Under the pieces are notes generated by a model that saw nothing but the letters and a program-made list of their open reading frames with translations, was not told where the DNA came from and did no database searches. Source: Edaphobacillus lindanitolerans (GTDB lineage: Bacteria; Bacillota; Bacilli; Bacillales_A; Planococcaceae). From it: a stretch of DNA of 64,000 bases. This document shows positions 8,338 to 16,103 of the stretch, in pieces (within the stretch, counting starts at the first letter, position 1; each line of letters opens with the position of its first letter). A program made the translations under genes and the position numbers. Where the stretch lies: contig NZ_FTPL01000001.1 of assembly GCF_900156305.1 (NCBI RefSeq), positions 1,257,446 through 1,321,445 of the forward strand, in the 5' to 3' direction.

Positions 8338-9402
8338 TCAGTTTGATTGGAACGCATGGAGAATCGCTTCTCCCATCTCCCCGGTCGTCGCTTCCCCGCC
8401 AATGTCGCGGGTCCTGACTTCGCCTTCCGCGAGCACTTCCTCGATCGCGGTCACCATCCGGACGGCGGCCCGCTTTTCGCCGAGGTGCTCGAGCATGAGC
8501 GCCGCCGACCATATTTGGGCAATCGGATTGGCGATGCCCTGTCCCGCGATGTCCGGCGCCGATCCGTGGACGGGCTCGAACATCGACGGGTAGTCCTTTT
8601 CGGGGTTGATGTTGCCGGACGGCGACAGGCCGAGCCCGCCGACGAGGCCGGAGCCGAGGTCCGACAGGATGTCGCCGAACAGGTTCGAGGCGAGGACCAC
8701 TTCGAACGACTGCGGCCGCTGGACGAAGTAAGCGGCAAGCGCATCAACATAGTATTGTTCGAATTCCAGATCGCCGAACTCTTCGCCTGTGATCCGCTGC
8801 ACATGCTCGTCCCATAGTTTATTGGCATGGATCACGGCGTTCGACTTGGTCGCACTCGTGATTTTCTTCCGTCCGTTCTCTTTTGCATACCGGCAGGCGG
8901 CTCTTGTGATGCGCTCGATGCCGGCGCGTGTCATGATCGTGTTCTGGACGGCCATCTCGCCTTCCTGACCGGCGTACAGCCGGCCGCCGCTGTCGGAGTA
9001 TTCGCCTTCCGCGTTCTCCCGGAAGATGACGAAGTCGATGCCGTCCCCGTTGGCGAGCGGCGTCTGGATGCCCGGCAGCGACTTGACCGGCCGGAAGTTC
9101 ACGTACTGATGGAACCCCTTGCGGATCGGCATGATGAGCTCCCAGATCGTGATGTCATCCGGCACGCGGGCATCCCCGATCGCCCCGAACAGAATCGCAT
9201 CGAACGAACGCAGCTGCTCCAGCCCGTCTTCCGGCATCATCCGCCCGTGCTCCAGCCAGTACTCCGAGTTCCAAGGGAATTCCTCGATCTCCAGCGAAAA
9301 TCCTTCTGATTCCTCTGCGGCCTTCAGCACACGGAGCGCCTCTTCCATCACTTCGGGCCCGATGCCGTCGCCCGCGATCACCGCGATTTTGTAGTCAGCC
9401 AT
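8338..9402 (-). CDS. Isocitrate/isopropylmalate-family decarboxylating dehydrogenase (tartrate/D-malate type)
   Basis: A 354-residue beta-decarboxylating dehydrogenase. The N-terminal AGDGIGPEV, FGAIGDARVP, the ENAEGEYS loop and the C-terminal GSAPDIAG are family hallmarks; the region SEYWLEHGRMMPEDG is like tartrate and D-malate dehydrogenases rather than LeuB. It would oxidise and decarboxylate a 2-hydroxy acid with a 3-carboxylate using NAD and Mg/Mn. In a pantothenate catabolic route the expected enzyme is 3,3-dimethylmalate dehydrogenase, which belongs to exactly this chemistry. Overlaps the upstream M20 gene by 8 bp. Confidence 0.88.
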   Translation of the reverse strand: MADYKIAVIAGDGIGPEVMEEALRVLKAAEESEGFSLEIEEFPWNSEYWLEHGRMMPEDGLEQLRSFDAILFGAIGDARVPDDITIWELIMPIRKGFHQYVNFRPVKSLPGIQTPLANGDGIDFVIFRENAEGEYSDSGGRLYAGQEGEMAVQNTIMTRAGIERITRAACRYAKENGRKKITSATKSNAVIHANKLWDEHVQRITGEEFGDLEFEQYYVDALAAYFVQRPQSFEVVLASNLFGDILSDLGSGLVGGLGLSPSGNINPEKDYPSMFEPVHGSAPDIAGQGIANPIAQIWSAALMLEHLGEKRAAVRMVTAIEEVLAEGEVRTRDIGGEATTGEMGEAILHAFQSN

Positions 9403-10633
9403 CTTTCCTGACCTCCCCGTTCAGGAAGCGGAGCGCCGTGTCCCGGTAGATCGCGGTCGTCTCCGCGAGTTCCTCGATATCGACGTACTCGTCGATCTGA
9501 TGCGGGATGTCCCGGTCGCCGGCCCCGATCGTGACGATCGGGACGCCGTGCACATGGAGGAACGTCCCGTCCGTCGCACCGGGCACGCCGTTGTAGATCG
9601 GCTCTTTCCCCGTCACATGCCGGACGGCTTCGCAAATCGCCTGTACGACGGGTTCGTCTTTGTCCGTCGCAGTCGCCGGGCGGTCATCGAGCAGCGTGAG
9701 TTCACAGTTAAAATCAGGATCGTCCGCCTTCAGCTTTTCGATGATGCGGTCGATTTTCCCCCGCAGCTCCCCGTGGTCCTGCGCCGGCACGGTCCGGATG
9801 TCGAGCGTCATCCGGCAGTGGTCCGGGATGACGTTGATCTGGGCGTCCCCCTTGACGGGCGCCTGCAGGATCGTCGGCGTGATCGACGGCCATTTCAGGT
9901 ACGGGTCTTCGCCGAGCCGTTCCTGTTCTTCCTTCTCAAGCTTTTCCAGTTCCACGATGAGCCGGGCCATCCGCCAGTTCGGGTTGATGCCGCTCCAGGA
10001 GATCGCGCCGTGCGCCATTTTGCCGTACACATCCACCTGGATACGCATCGCGCCGCGCTGGGCGATGCAGACGTTGTTCTCCTCCGGCTCGCAGATGATC
10101 GCCCCGTCGACGCCGTCCGCCCAGCCTTTCTTGATAAAGTCCTTGATGCCGATCATGAGGCCTTCCTCATCGCACGGGATGCACAGGATGATCTTGCCGC
10201 GGAAGTCTTCCCCGTCCTGGAGCAATGAATGAACCGCCGTGATCATGCACGACAGATTGCCCTTCGTGTCGTTCGTGCCCCGGCCGTACATGCGCCCGCC
10301 GATGATCTCCGCGCCGAACGGATCATGGGTCCACGCTTCGCGGTTCCCTTCCGTGACGACATCCGTATGCCCCTCAAACAGGAGCACGGGACCCGGCTTG
10401 CCGGAGTCGACGATGCCGATCACATTCGGCCGGCCCGGCACGACTTCTTCGACATGCGTCTCGATGCCGTATGAGCGGAGCCTGTCCGCCACGTAATGCG
10501 CGACTTTTTCTTCATTGCCGCCGGGGACGCCTTCCCCGCGGTAGACACTCTCGATGCGGACGAGTTCCTGTGTGAGCCGGATGACCGCCTCGCGGTCCCT
10601 CAAATACGACTTGCTGTGTGTGTCCGTCTTCAT
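9395..10633 (-). CDS. M20-family amidohydrolase (ArgE/DapE-like)
   Basis: A 412-residue two-domain M20 metallohydrolase. The metal motif is intact: H89 and D91 in EGHTD, D122 in GRGTND, E157/E158 in CDEEG; the central dimerisation domain begins near residue 205. The family cleaves N-acyl amino acids and other small amides with two Zn ions. It lies between the PanF-like transporter and the dehydrogenase gene, overlapping both by a few bases, so it likely acts first on the imported compound. A pantothenase (pantothenate to pantoate plus beta-alanine) would fit; acetylornithine- or succinyl-DAP-type activity cannot be excluded. Confidence 0.88.
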   Translation of the reverse strand: MKTDTHSKSYLRDREAVIRLTQELVRIESVYRGEGVPGGNEEKVAHYVADRLRSYGIETHVEEVVPGRPNVIGIVDSGKPGPVLLFEGHTDVVTEGNREAWTHDPFGAEIIGGRMYGRGTNDTKGNLSCMITAVHSLLQDGEDFRGKIILCIPCDEEGLMIGIKDFIKKGWADGVDGAIICEPEENNVCIAQRGAMRIQVDVYGKMAHGAISWSGINPNWRMARLIVELEKLEKEEQERLGEDPYLKWPSITPTILQAPVKGDAQINVIPDHCRMTLDIRTVPAQDHGELRGKIDRIIEKLKADDPDFNCELTLLDDRPATATDKDEPVVQAICEAVRHVTGKEPIYNGVPGATDGTFLHVHGVPIVTIGAGDRDIPHQIDEYVDIEELAETTAIYRDTALRFLNGEVRKDG

Positions 10634-12105
10634 GCAACCTCCCCTTTCCCGATTCCTTCAAAGTCGTACGCTTTCTGCTTCATGAGCAGGCTGAACACAA
10701 TAAACGCGATGAGCGACAGCACGACCGGCACGGTCACCGTATGCACGCCGAACAGGTTGCCGTTCGCTTCGTTATAGTAATGAATCGCGATATAGCTGCC
10801 GATCCCGACGACCATTGAGGCGATCGCACCGAATTTGTTGGCATGCCGCCAGTAGAGTCCGAGGACGATCGGCCAGATGAACGCCGCCTCGAGTCCGCCG
10901 AATGCGAACAGGTTGAGGAAGATGAGCAGATCCGGCGGGTTGAGCGCCAGGATGTAGACGATGACGCCGAGCACGGCCGTGACGCCGAAGCTCGCCCGCT
11001 TGATCGCCTTGATCGACGCGTCGGGCTTGATGTAGTTCAGATAGACGTCCTTCACGACGGTCGACGAGACGAGGATGAGCAGCGAGTCGACCGTCGACAT
11101 GATGGCGGCCATCGGAGCGGCGAGCACGATGCCCGCAAGCCAAGCCGGCAGCACTTCCATCGAGATGAGCGGAATGACTTTGTCGCCGACGTCGATGCCC
11201 GGCAGGATCGGCCGTGCGAACACGCCGATCAGGTGCATGTTCAGCATGATGATCCCCGTGACGACCGTGCCGATGATGAGCGCGCGGTGCATCGAGCGGG
11301 AGTTTTTGTATGACATCGAACGGACCGCGATCTGCGGGAGCCCGACGACCCCGACCCCGACGAGGATCCAGAAGGACGACACGTACGCCTTGGACAGCCC
11401 GCCGTCCGGGCCGAACGGTGTGACGAGATTCGGGTTTTCATTGATCAGGTCTCCCATGATGTTCGGCACGCCGCCGCCCGCCACGATGACGCCGACGAGC
11501 AGGACGAGCGTCCCGACGACCATGACGCCGCCCTGCACGGCATCGGTGACTGCAACCGCGCGGAACCCGCCGATCGTGACATACACGAGGACCGAAACCG
11601 CAAAGATGAACAGCGCCGTGTTGTAGCTCATCCCGGTGAGGGATTCGACGAGGCGTGCCCCGCCGATCCACTGGGCCGCCATCGCGGAAAACAGGAAGAT
11701 GATGATCGCAGCGGCCGACAGGATGACGACCGGTGCGCTGTTATAGCGGGCCTTCAGGAAATCGACGAGCGTGAGCGCATCGTATTTGCGGGCCATGATC
11801 GCGAACTTTTTCCCGAGGATCATGAGGACGAAATAACCCGTCACGACCTGCGTCATCGCGAGCAGCACCCATCCGAAGCCCATCGTGTACGCCGTCCCCG
11901 GCCCTCCGAGGAAGCTGGACGCACTGCCGTACGTGGCGACCATCGTCATCGCGAGCACGAAGCCGCCGAGCTCCCGTCCGCCGAGAAAATAGTCCTTCAG
12001 GAATCCGCCCTCTTCGACCTGTGCCCCCTTGCGGCTGGACCAGATGCCGATGAAGAAGATGATGACGAGGAACACGATCAGCGGAATAATGACTTCCCAG
12101 TTCAT
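10630..12105 (-). CDS. panF: Sodium/pantothenate symporter (PanF-like)
   Basis: A 491-residue SSS-family symporter with about 13 membrane helices. It closely follows E. coli PanF as I recall it: ATYxSASSFxGGPG early, IGGARLxE, FGGLEAxFxWPxVLGLYW late, and overall length. It is preceded by a YhdT gene, the usual PanF companion, with overlapping start and stop (12102-12105). Imports pantothenate (or a close analogue) with sodium. It is unusual that it heads a cluster of degradative enzymes instead of standing alone for vitamin uptake. Confidence 0.85.
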   Translation of the reverse strand: MNWEVIIPLIVFLVIIFFIGIWSSRKGAQVEEGGFLKDYFLGGRELGGFVLAMTMVATYGSASSFLGGPGTAYTMGFGWVLLAMTQVVTGYFVLMILGKKFAIMARKYDALTLVDFLKARYNSAPVVILSAAAIIIFLFSAMAAQWIGGARLVESLTGMSYNTALFIFAVSVLVYVTIGGFRAVAVTDAVQGGVMVVGTLVLLVGVIVAGGGVPNIMGDLINENPNLVTPFGPDGGLSKAYVSSFWILVGVGVVGLPQIAVRSMSYKNSRSMHRALIIGTVVTGIIMLNMHLIGVFARPILPGIDVGDKVIPLISMEVLPAWLAGIVLAAPMAAIMSTVDSLLILVSSTVVKDVYLNYIKPDASIKAIKRASFGVTAVLGVIVYILALNPPDLLIFLNLFAFGGLEAAFIWPIVLGLYWRHANKFGAIASMVVGIGSYIAIHYYNEANGNLFGVHTVTVPVVLSLIAFIVFSLLMKQKAYDFEGIGKGEVA

Positions 12106-12380
12106 TGCATCTCCTCCTCATCCTCAAACGGCACTTCCACAAAGAACAGTTTGACCACGATGATGACCGCCGCCGTGATCAGCAGGAACCCGAGCACGCA
12201 GCTGATGAAAAACCAGTCGGGCAGGCCCATTATGTATTTGTACTCCTCGACGGGACGCGAGCCCATCCCGTAAGCGAAACCGAACCACCAGATAAAATTG
12301 GCCAGCGCGAGCGCCAGGCCGATCAGCGCTTCCCGGTTCGCGACCTTGTACCGCCAGTCGGTCGTTTCTTTCTTCGTCAT
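12102..12380 (-). CDS. yhdT: YhdT-family small membrane protein (DUF997)
   Basis: A 92-residue protein with two membrane helices (about 20-40 and 53-76) and an acidic tail. The pattern NREALIGLALALANFIWWFGFAYG with YKYIMGLPDWFF is characteristic of YhdT, found next to panF in many bacteria. It is the first gene of the operon, coupled to panF by a 4-bp overlap; probably an accessory subunit of the symporter. Confidence 0.85.
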   Translation of the reverse strand: MTKKETTDWRYKVANREALIGLALALANFIWWFGFAYGMGSRPVEEYKYIMGLPDWFFISCVLGFLLITAAVIIVVKLFFVEVPFEDEEEMQ

Positions 12381-12433
12381 GTTCTGTGCTCCTTTCCATT
12401 TCCGGACGGTAAGTTGATTCCGAATATTCTACC

Positions 12434-12439
12434 ATTATA
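12434..12439 (-). promoter_or_regulatory. -10 box of the yhdT-panF operon promoter
   Basis: Minus-strand TATAAT (in CTTGTATAATGG) about 55 bases upstream of the yhdT start. The sequence 17 bases upstream (TTTCCG) is a poor -35, which would suit an activated promoter. Confidence 0.5.
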
Positions 12440-12589
12440 CAAGACTTGCAGGCCCTCGGAAACGGACAGACCGCCCAACCTTTCGCCGGGTCCGGATAAC
12501 GTGTTCAACTCCCCTAGGACATGATTTCATACTATTCTTACAACCGGTTCATTTCTTCTGACTAACTGTCTATCCTTTAGATCGAACCT

Positions 12590-12606
12590 TTGGACACTCT
12601 GTCCAA
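12590..12606. promoter_or_regulatory. Palindromic operator-like site 1
   Basis: TTGGACACTCTGTCCAA, a perfect 17-bp inverted repeat with core GGACA-N3-TGTCC. The same core recurs 82 bp further right. It lies between the divergent panF operon and DUF2187 gene. Confidence 0.55.
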
Positions 12607-12661
12607 CTTGACGGAAACTATTTCCTTGGCACCGCGATGAGCGAATATTATCAAAGTGTGC

Positions 12662-12667
12662 TATAAT
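12662..12667 (+). promoter_or_regulatory. -10 box upstream of DUF2187 gene/leader RNA
   Basis: TATAAT in GTGCTATAATGG; transcription would start a few bases later, at or inside palindrome 2. No good -35 is visible at 16-18 bases. Confidence 0.5.
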
Positions 12668-12672
12668 GGAGA

Positions 12673-12687
12673 CGGACAAACTGTCCG
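12673..12687. promoter_or_regulatory. Palindromic operator-like site 2
   Basis: CGGACAAACTGTCCG: same GGACA-N3-TGTCC core as site 1. It overlaps the presumed transcription start of the plus-strand leader, so it could be an operator or the first hairpin of the RNA. Confidence 0.5.
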
Positions 12688-12750
12688 GAGGAGCGGCACC
12701 TTCGCCGTTCCATACACGCCCAGGGATGAAGACCCGGGCTTTTTTATTTT
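12674..12750 (+). ncRNA. Candidate structured leader RNA or small RNA
   Basis: Between the TATAAT at 12662 and the DUF2187 start lie three potential hairpins: GGACA/TGTCC (12674-12686), CGGC/GCCG with a six-base loop (about 12694-12707), and a terminator-like GCCCAGGG...CCCGGGC followed by TTTTTT (12718-12745). This is the layout of an attenuated leader or a short independent sRNA of about 75 nt. It matches no riboswitch class I recognise. Confidence 0.4.
12718..12745 (+). terminator. Terminator hairpin ahead of the DUF2187 gene
   Basis: GCCC-A-GGG, loop ATGAAGA, CCCGGGC, then six T. It lies 5' of the coding region, so it must be read through for DUF2187 expression. Confidence 0.65.
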
Positions 12751-12762
12751 GCAAAGGGGTGA

Positions 12763-12993
12763 ATGAGAGTGGCTTTTCCTGCTAAACAGAAGGAACCGTC
12801 GGCATTTGTCGCGGCCCGGAGTACGGGCGAGCTGATTTCGTTCGTCCGGAACAATCATGAGGTTTTTGGCACGATCGTCAAAATCCTCGAGAACTCGGTC
12901 ATCGTGAAGCTGTCCAAAGCCGACGCCCGGCGGATCGGCGCGGCCTCCGAGATGACCGTCGTCTCGCACAAGCATTATACCGTCACGGAATGA
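12763..12993 (+). CDS. DUF2187 (YkvS-like) family protein
   Basis: A 76-residue protein whose C-terminal two-thirds (GELISFVRNNHEVFGTIVKILENSVIVKLS through YTVTE) fits the DUF2187/YkvS family of small beta-rich, SH3-like proteins of Bacillales. Function is unknown in the family. Start has AAAGGGG seven to eight bases upstream. It is single, followed by a strong terminator, and preceded by a structured leader with its own terminator-like hairpin, suggesting conditional expression. Confidence 0.7.
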   Translation: MRVAFPAKQKEPSAFVAARSTGELISFVRNNHEVFGTIVKILENSVIVKLSKADARRIGAASEMTVVSHKHYTVTE

Positions 12994-13002
12994 TAGAGAA
13001 AA

Positions 13003-13044
13003 ACAGCGCACGCCGACCATCCGTCGGTGCTGCGCTGTTTTTTA
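13003..13044 (+). terminator. Strong rho-independent terminator
   Basis: ACAGCGCA-CGCCGAC with GTCGGTGC-TGCGCTGT around a short loop, then six T. Ends the DUF2187 transcript. Confidence 0.85.
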
Positions 13045-13140
13045 TTGCGTAAGTTTGCCTGGCCGTGCATGCGGAGAGTCCCCTTAAAAACATTTTGGCG
13101 GAACGAGAGCGGCGACAGCGAGTCGCTGCCAAGTGCGTGC

Positions 13141-13265
13141 GAATCCTACCTTTCCCTTCTGAATCCCTACCATTTGTGTTTGAATCCCTACCTTTCACCC
13201 GCGAACCCCTACCAATCGTGTTCGAATCCCTACCTCTCGCCAGTGAATCCCCACCTCCGATTCGT
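13141..13265 (+). repeat. Tandem array 1: six units of 20-21 bp
   Basis: Units begin at 13141, 13161, 13182, 13203, 13224 and 13245. The first ten or so bases are conserved (GAATCCCTACC and close variants); the remaining ten vary. The first unit is one base shorter. The plus strand is pyrimidine-rich. Not a CRISPR: the unit is too short and there are no spacers of constant length. It begins 97 bp after the DUF2187 terminator. Confidence 0.85.
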
Positions 13266-13331
13266 TCCCCCCATTCAACAAGATGATATTGAATGTCTCG
13301 CGGGGCGTTTCAGTACTTTCCGGACGGCCCT

Positions 13332-13436
13332 TTCTTAACCTACAATCGGTCATTCTTAACCTACAGGGCATCCTTCTTAACTTACAGCCTCTCCTTCTTA
13401 ACCTGCAGGGCGTCTTTCTTAACTTACAGCTTTTCA
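13332..13436 (+). repeat. Tandem array 2: five units of 21 bp
   Basis: Units begin at 13332, 13353, 13374, 13395 and 13416 with conserved TTCTTAACCTACAG (some TTACAG or TGCAG) and a variable second half. A lone sixth copy (TCTTAACTTACAGGGGG) at about 13534-13550 forms the ribosome binding site of the next gene. Different sequence from array 1 but the same period and design. Confidence 0.85.
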
Positions 13437-13558
13437 GCGGCCTTCCTTGGAACGGCACCGATGACTCTTGATGGACTTTTATCGTGGTCTCCATGCACAA
13501 GGATTTTTTCTCTTCTATGCCGAAACAATGGGTATCTTAACTTACAGGGGGAACCAAC

Positions 13559-13942
13559 ATGAATTCCATCTCTTCACCCATTGCCTGCAAGATCAACAAT
13601 GTGTTCATCCATGTCAGCAATCTGAAGCAATCGGCCAGATGGTACAGCGACCTGCTCGGGATTCCCTTTCCGGAAGAGGCGATCGAATCTCCTGTCTATA
13701 ATATCCCGGTCACTTCGGAGACCGGCCTGACCCTGGATGATCATACGTTTGATCCGGGCTTTGAACTGAAGCCTTCCGGTCATGTGCTGTTCAATTTCTA
13801 TGTCCGGGACATTGACGAAGCTCACCGGTTCATCACCGGAAAAGGCATACCGGTGGTAAGAGAGATCGAGCGGTTTGGCGAGTTCGCGTATTTCAATATC
13901 CAGGACCCGGATGGAAACGTCCTGATGGTCTGCAATGGATGA
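13559..13942 (+). CDS. VOC-superfamily (glyoxalase/dioxygenase fold) protein
   Basis: A 127-residue single VOC domain built of two beta-alpha-beta-beta-beta halves: first half KINNVFIHVSNLKQSARWYSDLLGIP, second half GHVLFNFYVRDIDEAHRFI ending IQDPDGNVLMVC. H18 and E near the end of the second half (or the D-P-D-G-N loop) are where metal ligands normally sit. Substrate unknown: such small proteins include glyoxalases, thiol-transferases and resistance proteins. Its ribosome binding site AGGGGG is formed by the stray copy of the array-2 repeat. Confidence 0.8.
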   Translation: MNSISSPIACKINNVFIHVSNLKQSARWYSDLLGIPFPEEAIESPVYNIPVTSETGLTLDDHTFDPGFELKPSGHVLFNFYVRDIDEAHRFITGKGIPVVREIERFGEFAYFNIQDPDGNVLMVCNG

Positions 13943-13986
13943 TCCCTTCAGCCGTTCTTCCGGCGGGACCGCCCGGCACAGCAAAG

Positions 13987-14019
13987 AACCCTGCAGCTCA
14001 TAAGGCCGCAGGGTTTATT
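13987..14019. terminator. Bidirectional terminator between convergent genes
   Basis: AACCCTGC pairs with GCAGGGTT; T-rich sequence follows on the plus strand (TTTATTC) and on the minus strand (TTCTTTG). Serves the VOC gene and yeiH. Confidence 0.65.
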
Positions 14020-14023
14020 CATT

Positions 14024-15019
14024 TCATGCAACGAGAACGACGTAGACATACACGACGACTGCCAGGACAACCGAACCGATGAGGCAGGCAACGAACGGCT
14101 TCATGCCGGCTTTGCGGAAGGCGCTGAAGGACACGCCGAGTCCGAGTCCGGCCATCGCCATCGCCATGAGCAGATAGGCGAGGTCGACGAGTTTGGCGGC
14201 GACTGCTTCCGGCACGATTCCCGTTGAGTAGAGCGCACTCACGGCGAGGAAGCCGAAGATGAACCACGGAATCGGAAGCGTCTTCCAGCTAAGCTTCGCG
14301 CCCCCTTCGGCCTGTTCTTTCCGGGCGGCCCAGAAGCCGACCGCCGAAGCGACGAAGACGAGCAGGACGACCCGCGTGAGCTTCACGACGAGCGCATAGT
14401 CGAGTGACACGGCACCCGCCGCGTCACCGGCCGCGACGACGTGGGCAATTTCATGCAGCGTGCCGCCGGCGAACATGCCGTACGCCTTTTCGCCGAGGCC
14501 GAGCACCGGGTGCAGCAGTGCATAGGCGAATGTGAACACCGTCCCCATGATGGCGATGATCGCGACGCTGACTGCCGTCTCTTCGGGTTTTGATTTCTTC
14601 TGGGATGAGACCGCCACGATGGCGGCGGCCCCGCAGATCCCCGTGCCGCACGCGGTGAGGAAGCCGATTTCCGGGTCGGACTTCATGACCTTTGCAGCCG
14701 CATAGACGGCGGCAATCCCGACGATGACCGAGATGGCGGCGAGGCTGAATGCCGGCCAACCGGCGGCCGCGATGTCCGCCAGGTTCAGGCGCATCCCGAG
14801 CAGGATGATCCCCGCCCGCAGCAGTTTTTTCGACGCGAACGTCGTCCCCGGCTCCCACCCGGCTTTGACCGGCAGGAATGTGTTCCACAGCATTCCGAGC
14901 AGGATGGCAAAGACGAGCGGGCCGATCAGCGATATATACGGAAGGCCGGCGGCCAGCTTGGCGATGACCGCCAAGATCAGCGTCAGGCCGATCCCCGTCC
15001 AGAACCCTTTGCTTTTCAT
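14024..15019 (-). CDS. yeiH: YeiH-family putative sulfate exporter
   Basis: A 331-residue, roughly ten-helix membrane protein of the YeiH/PSE family (conserved ATCGTGICGAAAIVA-type segment near residues 117-135, LHEIAHVVAAG, and a C-terminal AMAGLGLGVSF). Family members are linked to sulfur-compound export, commonly beside a LysR regulator (YeiE/CysL type), and exactly that arrangement exists here with a divergent LysR gene. Substrate is not experimentally settled in the family. Confidence 0.85.
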   Translation of the reverse strand: MKSKGFWTGIGLTLILAVIAKLAAGLPYISLIGPLVFAILLGMLWNTFLPVKAGWEPGTTFASKKLLRAGIILLGMRLNLADIAAAGWPAFSLAAISVIVGIAAVYAAAKVMKSDPEIGFLTACGTGICGAAAIVAVSSQKKSKPEETAVSVAIIAIMGTVFTFAYALLHPVLGLGEKAYGMFAGGTLHEIAHVVAAGDAAGAVSLDYALVVKLTRVVLLVFVASAVGFWAARKEQAEGGAKLSWKTLPIPWFIFGFLAVSALYSTGIVPEAVAAKLVDLAYLLMAMAMAGLGLGVSFSAFRKAGMKPFVACLIGSVVLAVVVYVYVVLVA

Positions 15020-15079
15020 GAATAAGACCCCTTCCTGAACTTATGGTTTTATTATAGGAAGGATTGATCCATCAGTAAA

Positions 15080-15091
15080 ATGAAGTTTCAT
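15080..15091. promoter_or_regulatory. LysR-type operator candidate
   Basis: ATGAAGTTTCAT, a near-perfect palindrome, followed by TGATAAAATCAATCA with a T-N11-A pattern, in the 113-bp gap between yeiH and the divergent LysR gene. Confidence 0.5.
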
Positions 15092-15132
15092 GATAAAATC
15101 AATCATAAAAACTGATGAAAGAGGGACCGGCC

Positions 15133-16014
15133 ATGCTGCTCGAACAGCTTCATACATACGCCGCCGTCGTCGAACTGAAGAATTTCACGAAAGCAGGGGA
15201 ATCGCTCAACCTCGCCCAGCCGACCGTCAGCCTGCACATCAAGCAGCTTGAAGAGGAATTCGGAACGGAGCTCATCATCCGGACGAAAAAGCAGTTCCGC
15301 ATCACGCCGGCCGGACGGCTTCTGTACGACCGGGCAAAGCAGCTCATCACGCTCGCCGAGGAAACAAAGGAAGACATGATCCGCCAGAGCGGCGAGCTGA
15401 CCGGCACGCTGTCGGTCGCCGCGAGCAACACGATCGGCGAATACGTGCTCCCTCGCCTCCTCGCCCCGTTGCTCCGGGCACATCCGAAACTCGAGCTCGA
15501 CATCACGATCGCCAACACGGTGGAGGTCGAGTCGATGGTCCATGAATTTCGCTGTGACATCGGCTGCATCGAAGGCACCATCCGGCAGGACAGCCTGATT
15601 GCCGTCCCGTTCATGGAGGATGAGCTGATCATCATTGCCGGCGCCGGCCATCCGCTCGCCGCCCGGAAGACCGTTACTCCGGAAGACCTCCAGAATGCCC
15701 GCTGGATCACCCGGGAGGAAGGATCCGGCACGCGCGAGCACAGCGATCACCTCCTGCGGTCCATCGGCCACGTGTCGCCGAAGCGGCTCGTCATCCGGTC
15801 CAACGGCGGCGTCCTCCAGGCGGTGAAAGCCGGCCTCGGCATCGCCGCCATCTCGGTCCATGCCGCGCGAGACGGTCTCTCTGCCGGCCATTTGGTCCGG
15901 CTCGACCCCGGACTGCCTGCCCAGAAGCGGACCTTCTCCCTTCTCCACGCCCCGCTCATGGCGGAACGCACAGCCGTCGCCGCTTTTTTGAAGACGGTGA
16001 CGGGAGCTGAATGA
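15133..16014 (+). CDS. LysR-family transcriptional regulator
   Basis: A 293-residue LTTR. The N-terminal winged helix-turn-helix (LEQLHTYAAVVELKNFTKAGESLNLAQPTVSLHIKQLEEEFG) is textbook, followed by a linker helix and a periplasmic-binding-fold effector domain from about residue 90. Start at 15133 follows AGAGGGACC. Divergent to yeiH, resembling CysL/YeiE-type regulators that control sulfite-related genes; it likely activates yeiH in response to a sulfur metabolite (inference). Confidence 0.9.
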   Translation: MLLEQLHTYAAVVELKNFTKAGESLNLAQPTVSLHIKQLEEEFGTELIIRTKKQFRITPAGRLLYDRAKQLITLAEETKEDMIRQSGELTGTLSVAASNTIGEYVLPRLLAPLLRAHPKLELDITIANTVEVESMVHEFRCDIGCIEGTIRQDSLIAVPFMEDELIIIAGAGHPLAARKTVTPEDLQNARWITREEGSGTREHSDHLLRSIGHVSPKRLVIRSNGGVLQAVKAGLGIAAISVHAARDGLSAGHLVRLDPGLPAQKRTFSLLHAPLMAERTAVAAFLKTVTGAE

Positions 16015-16103
16015 ACGCACCCGGGCACACCGGATACTTCTCCGCACTCCGGAAGGACTCTTGGCAAACAAACCCGAATAAGGTCCACAAGGAGGTTCTG
16101 TCC

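Noticed and set aside
13027..13562. CRISPR array
   Set aside because: Units of 20-21 bp repeat head to tail with no constant-length spacers, the repeated half is only about ten bases, and no cas genes are present.
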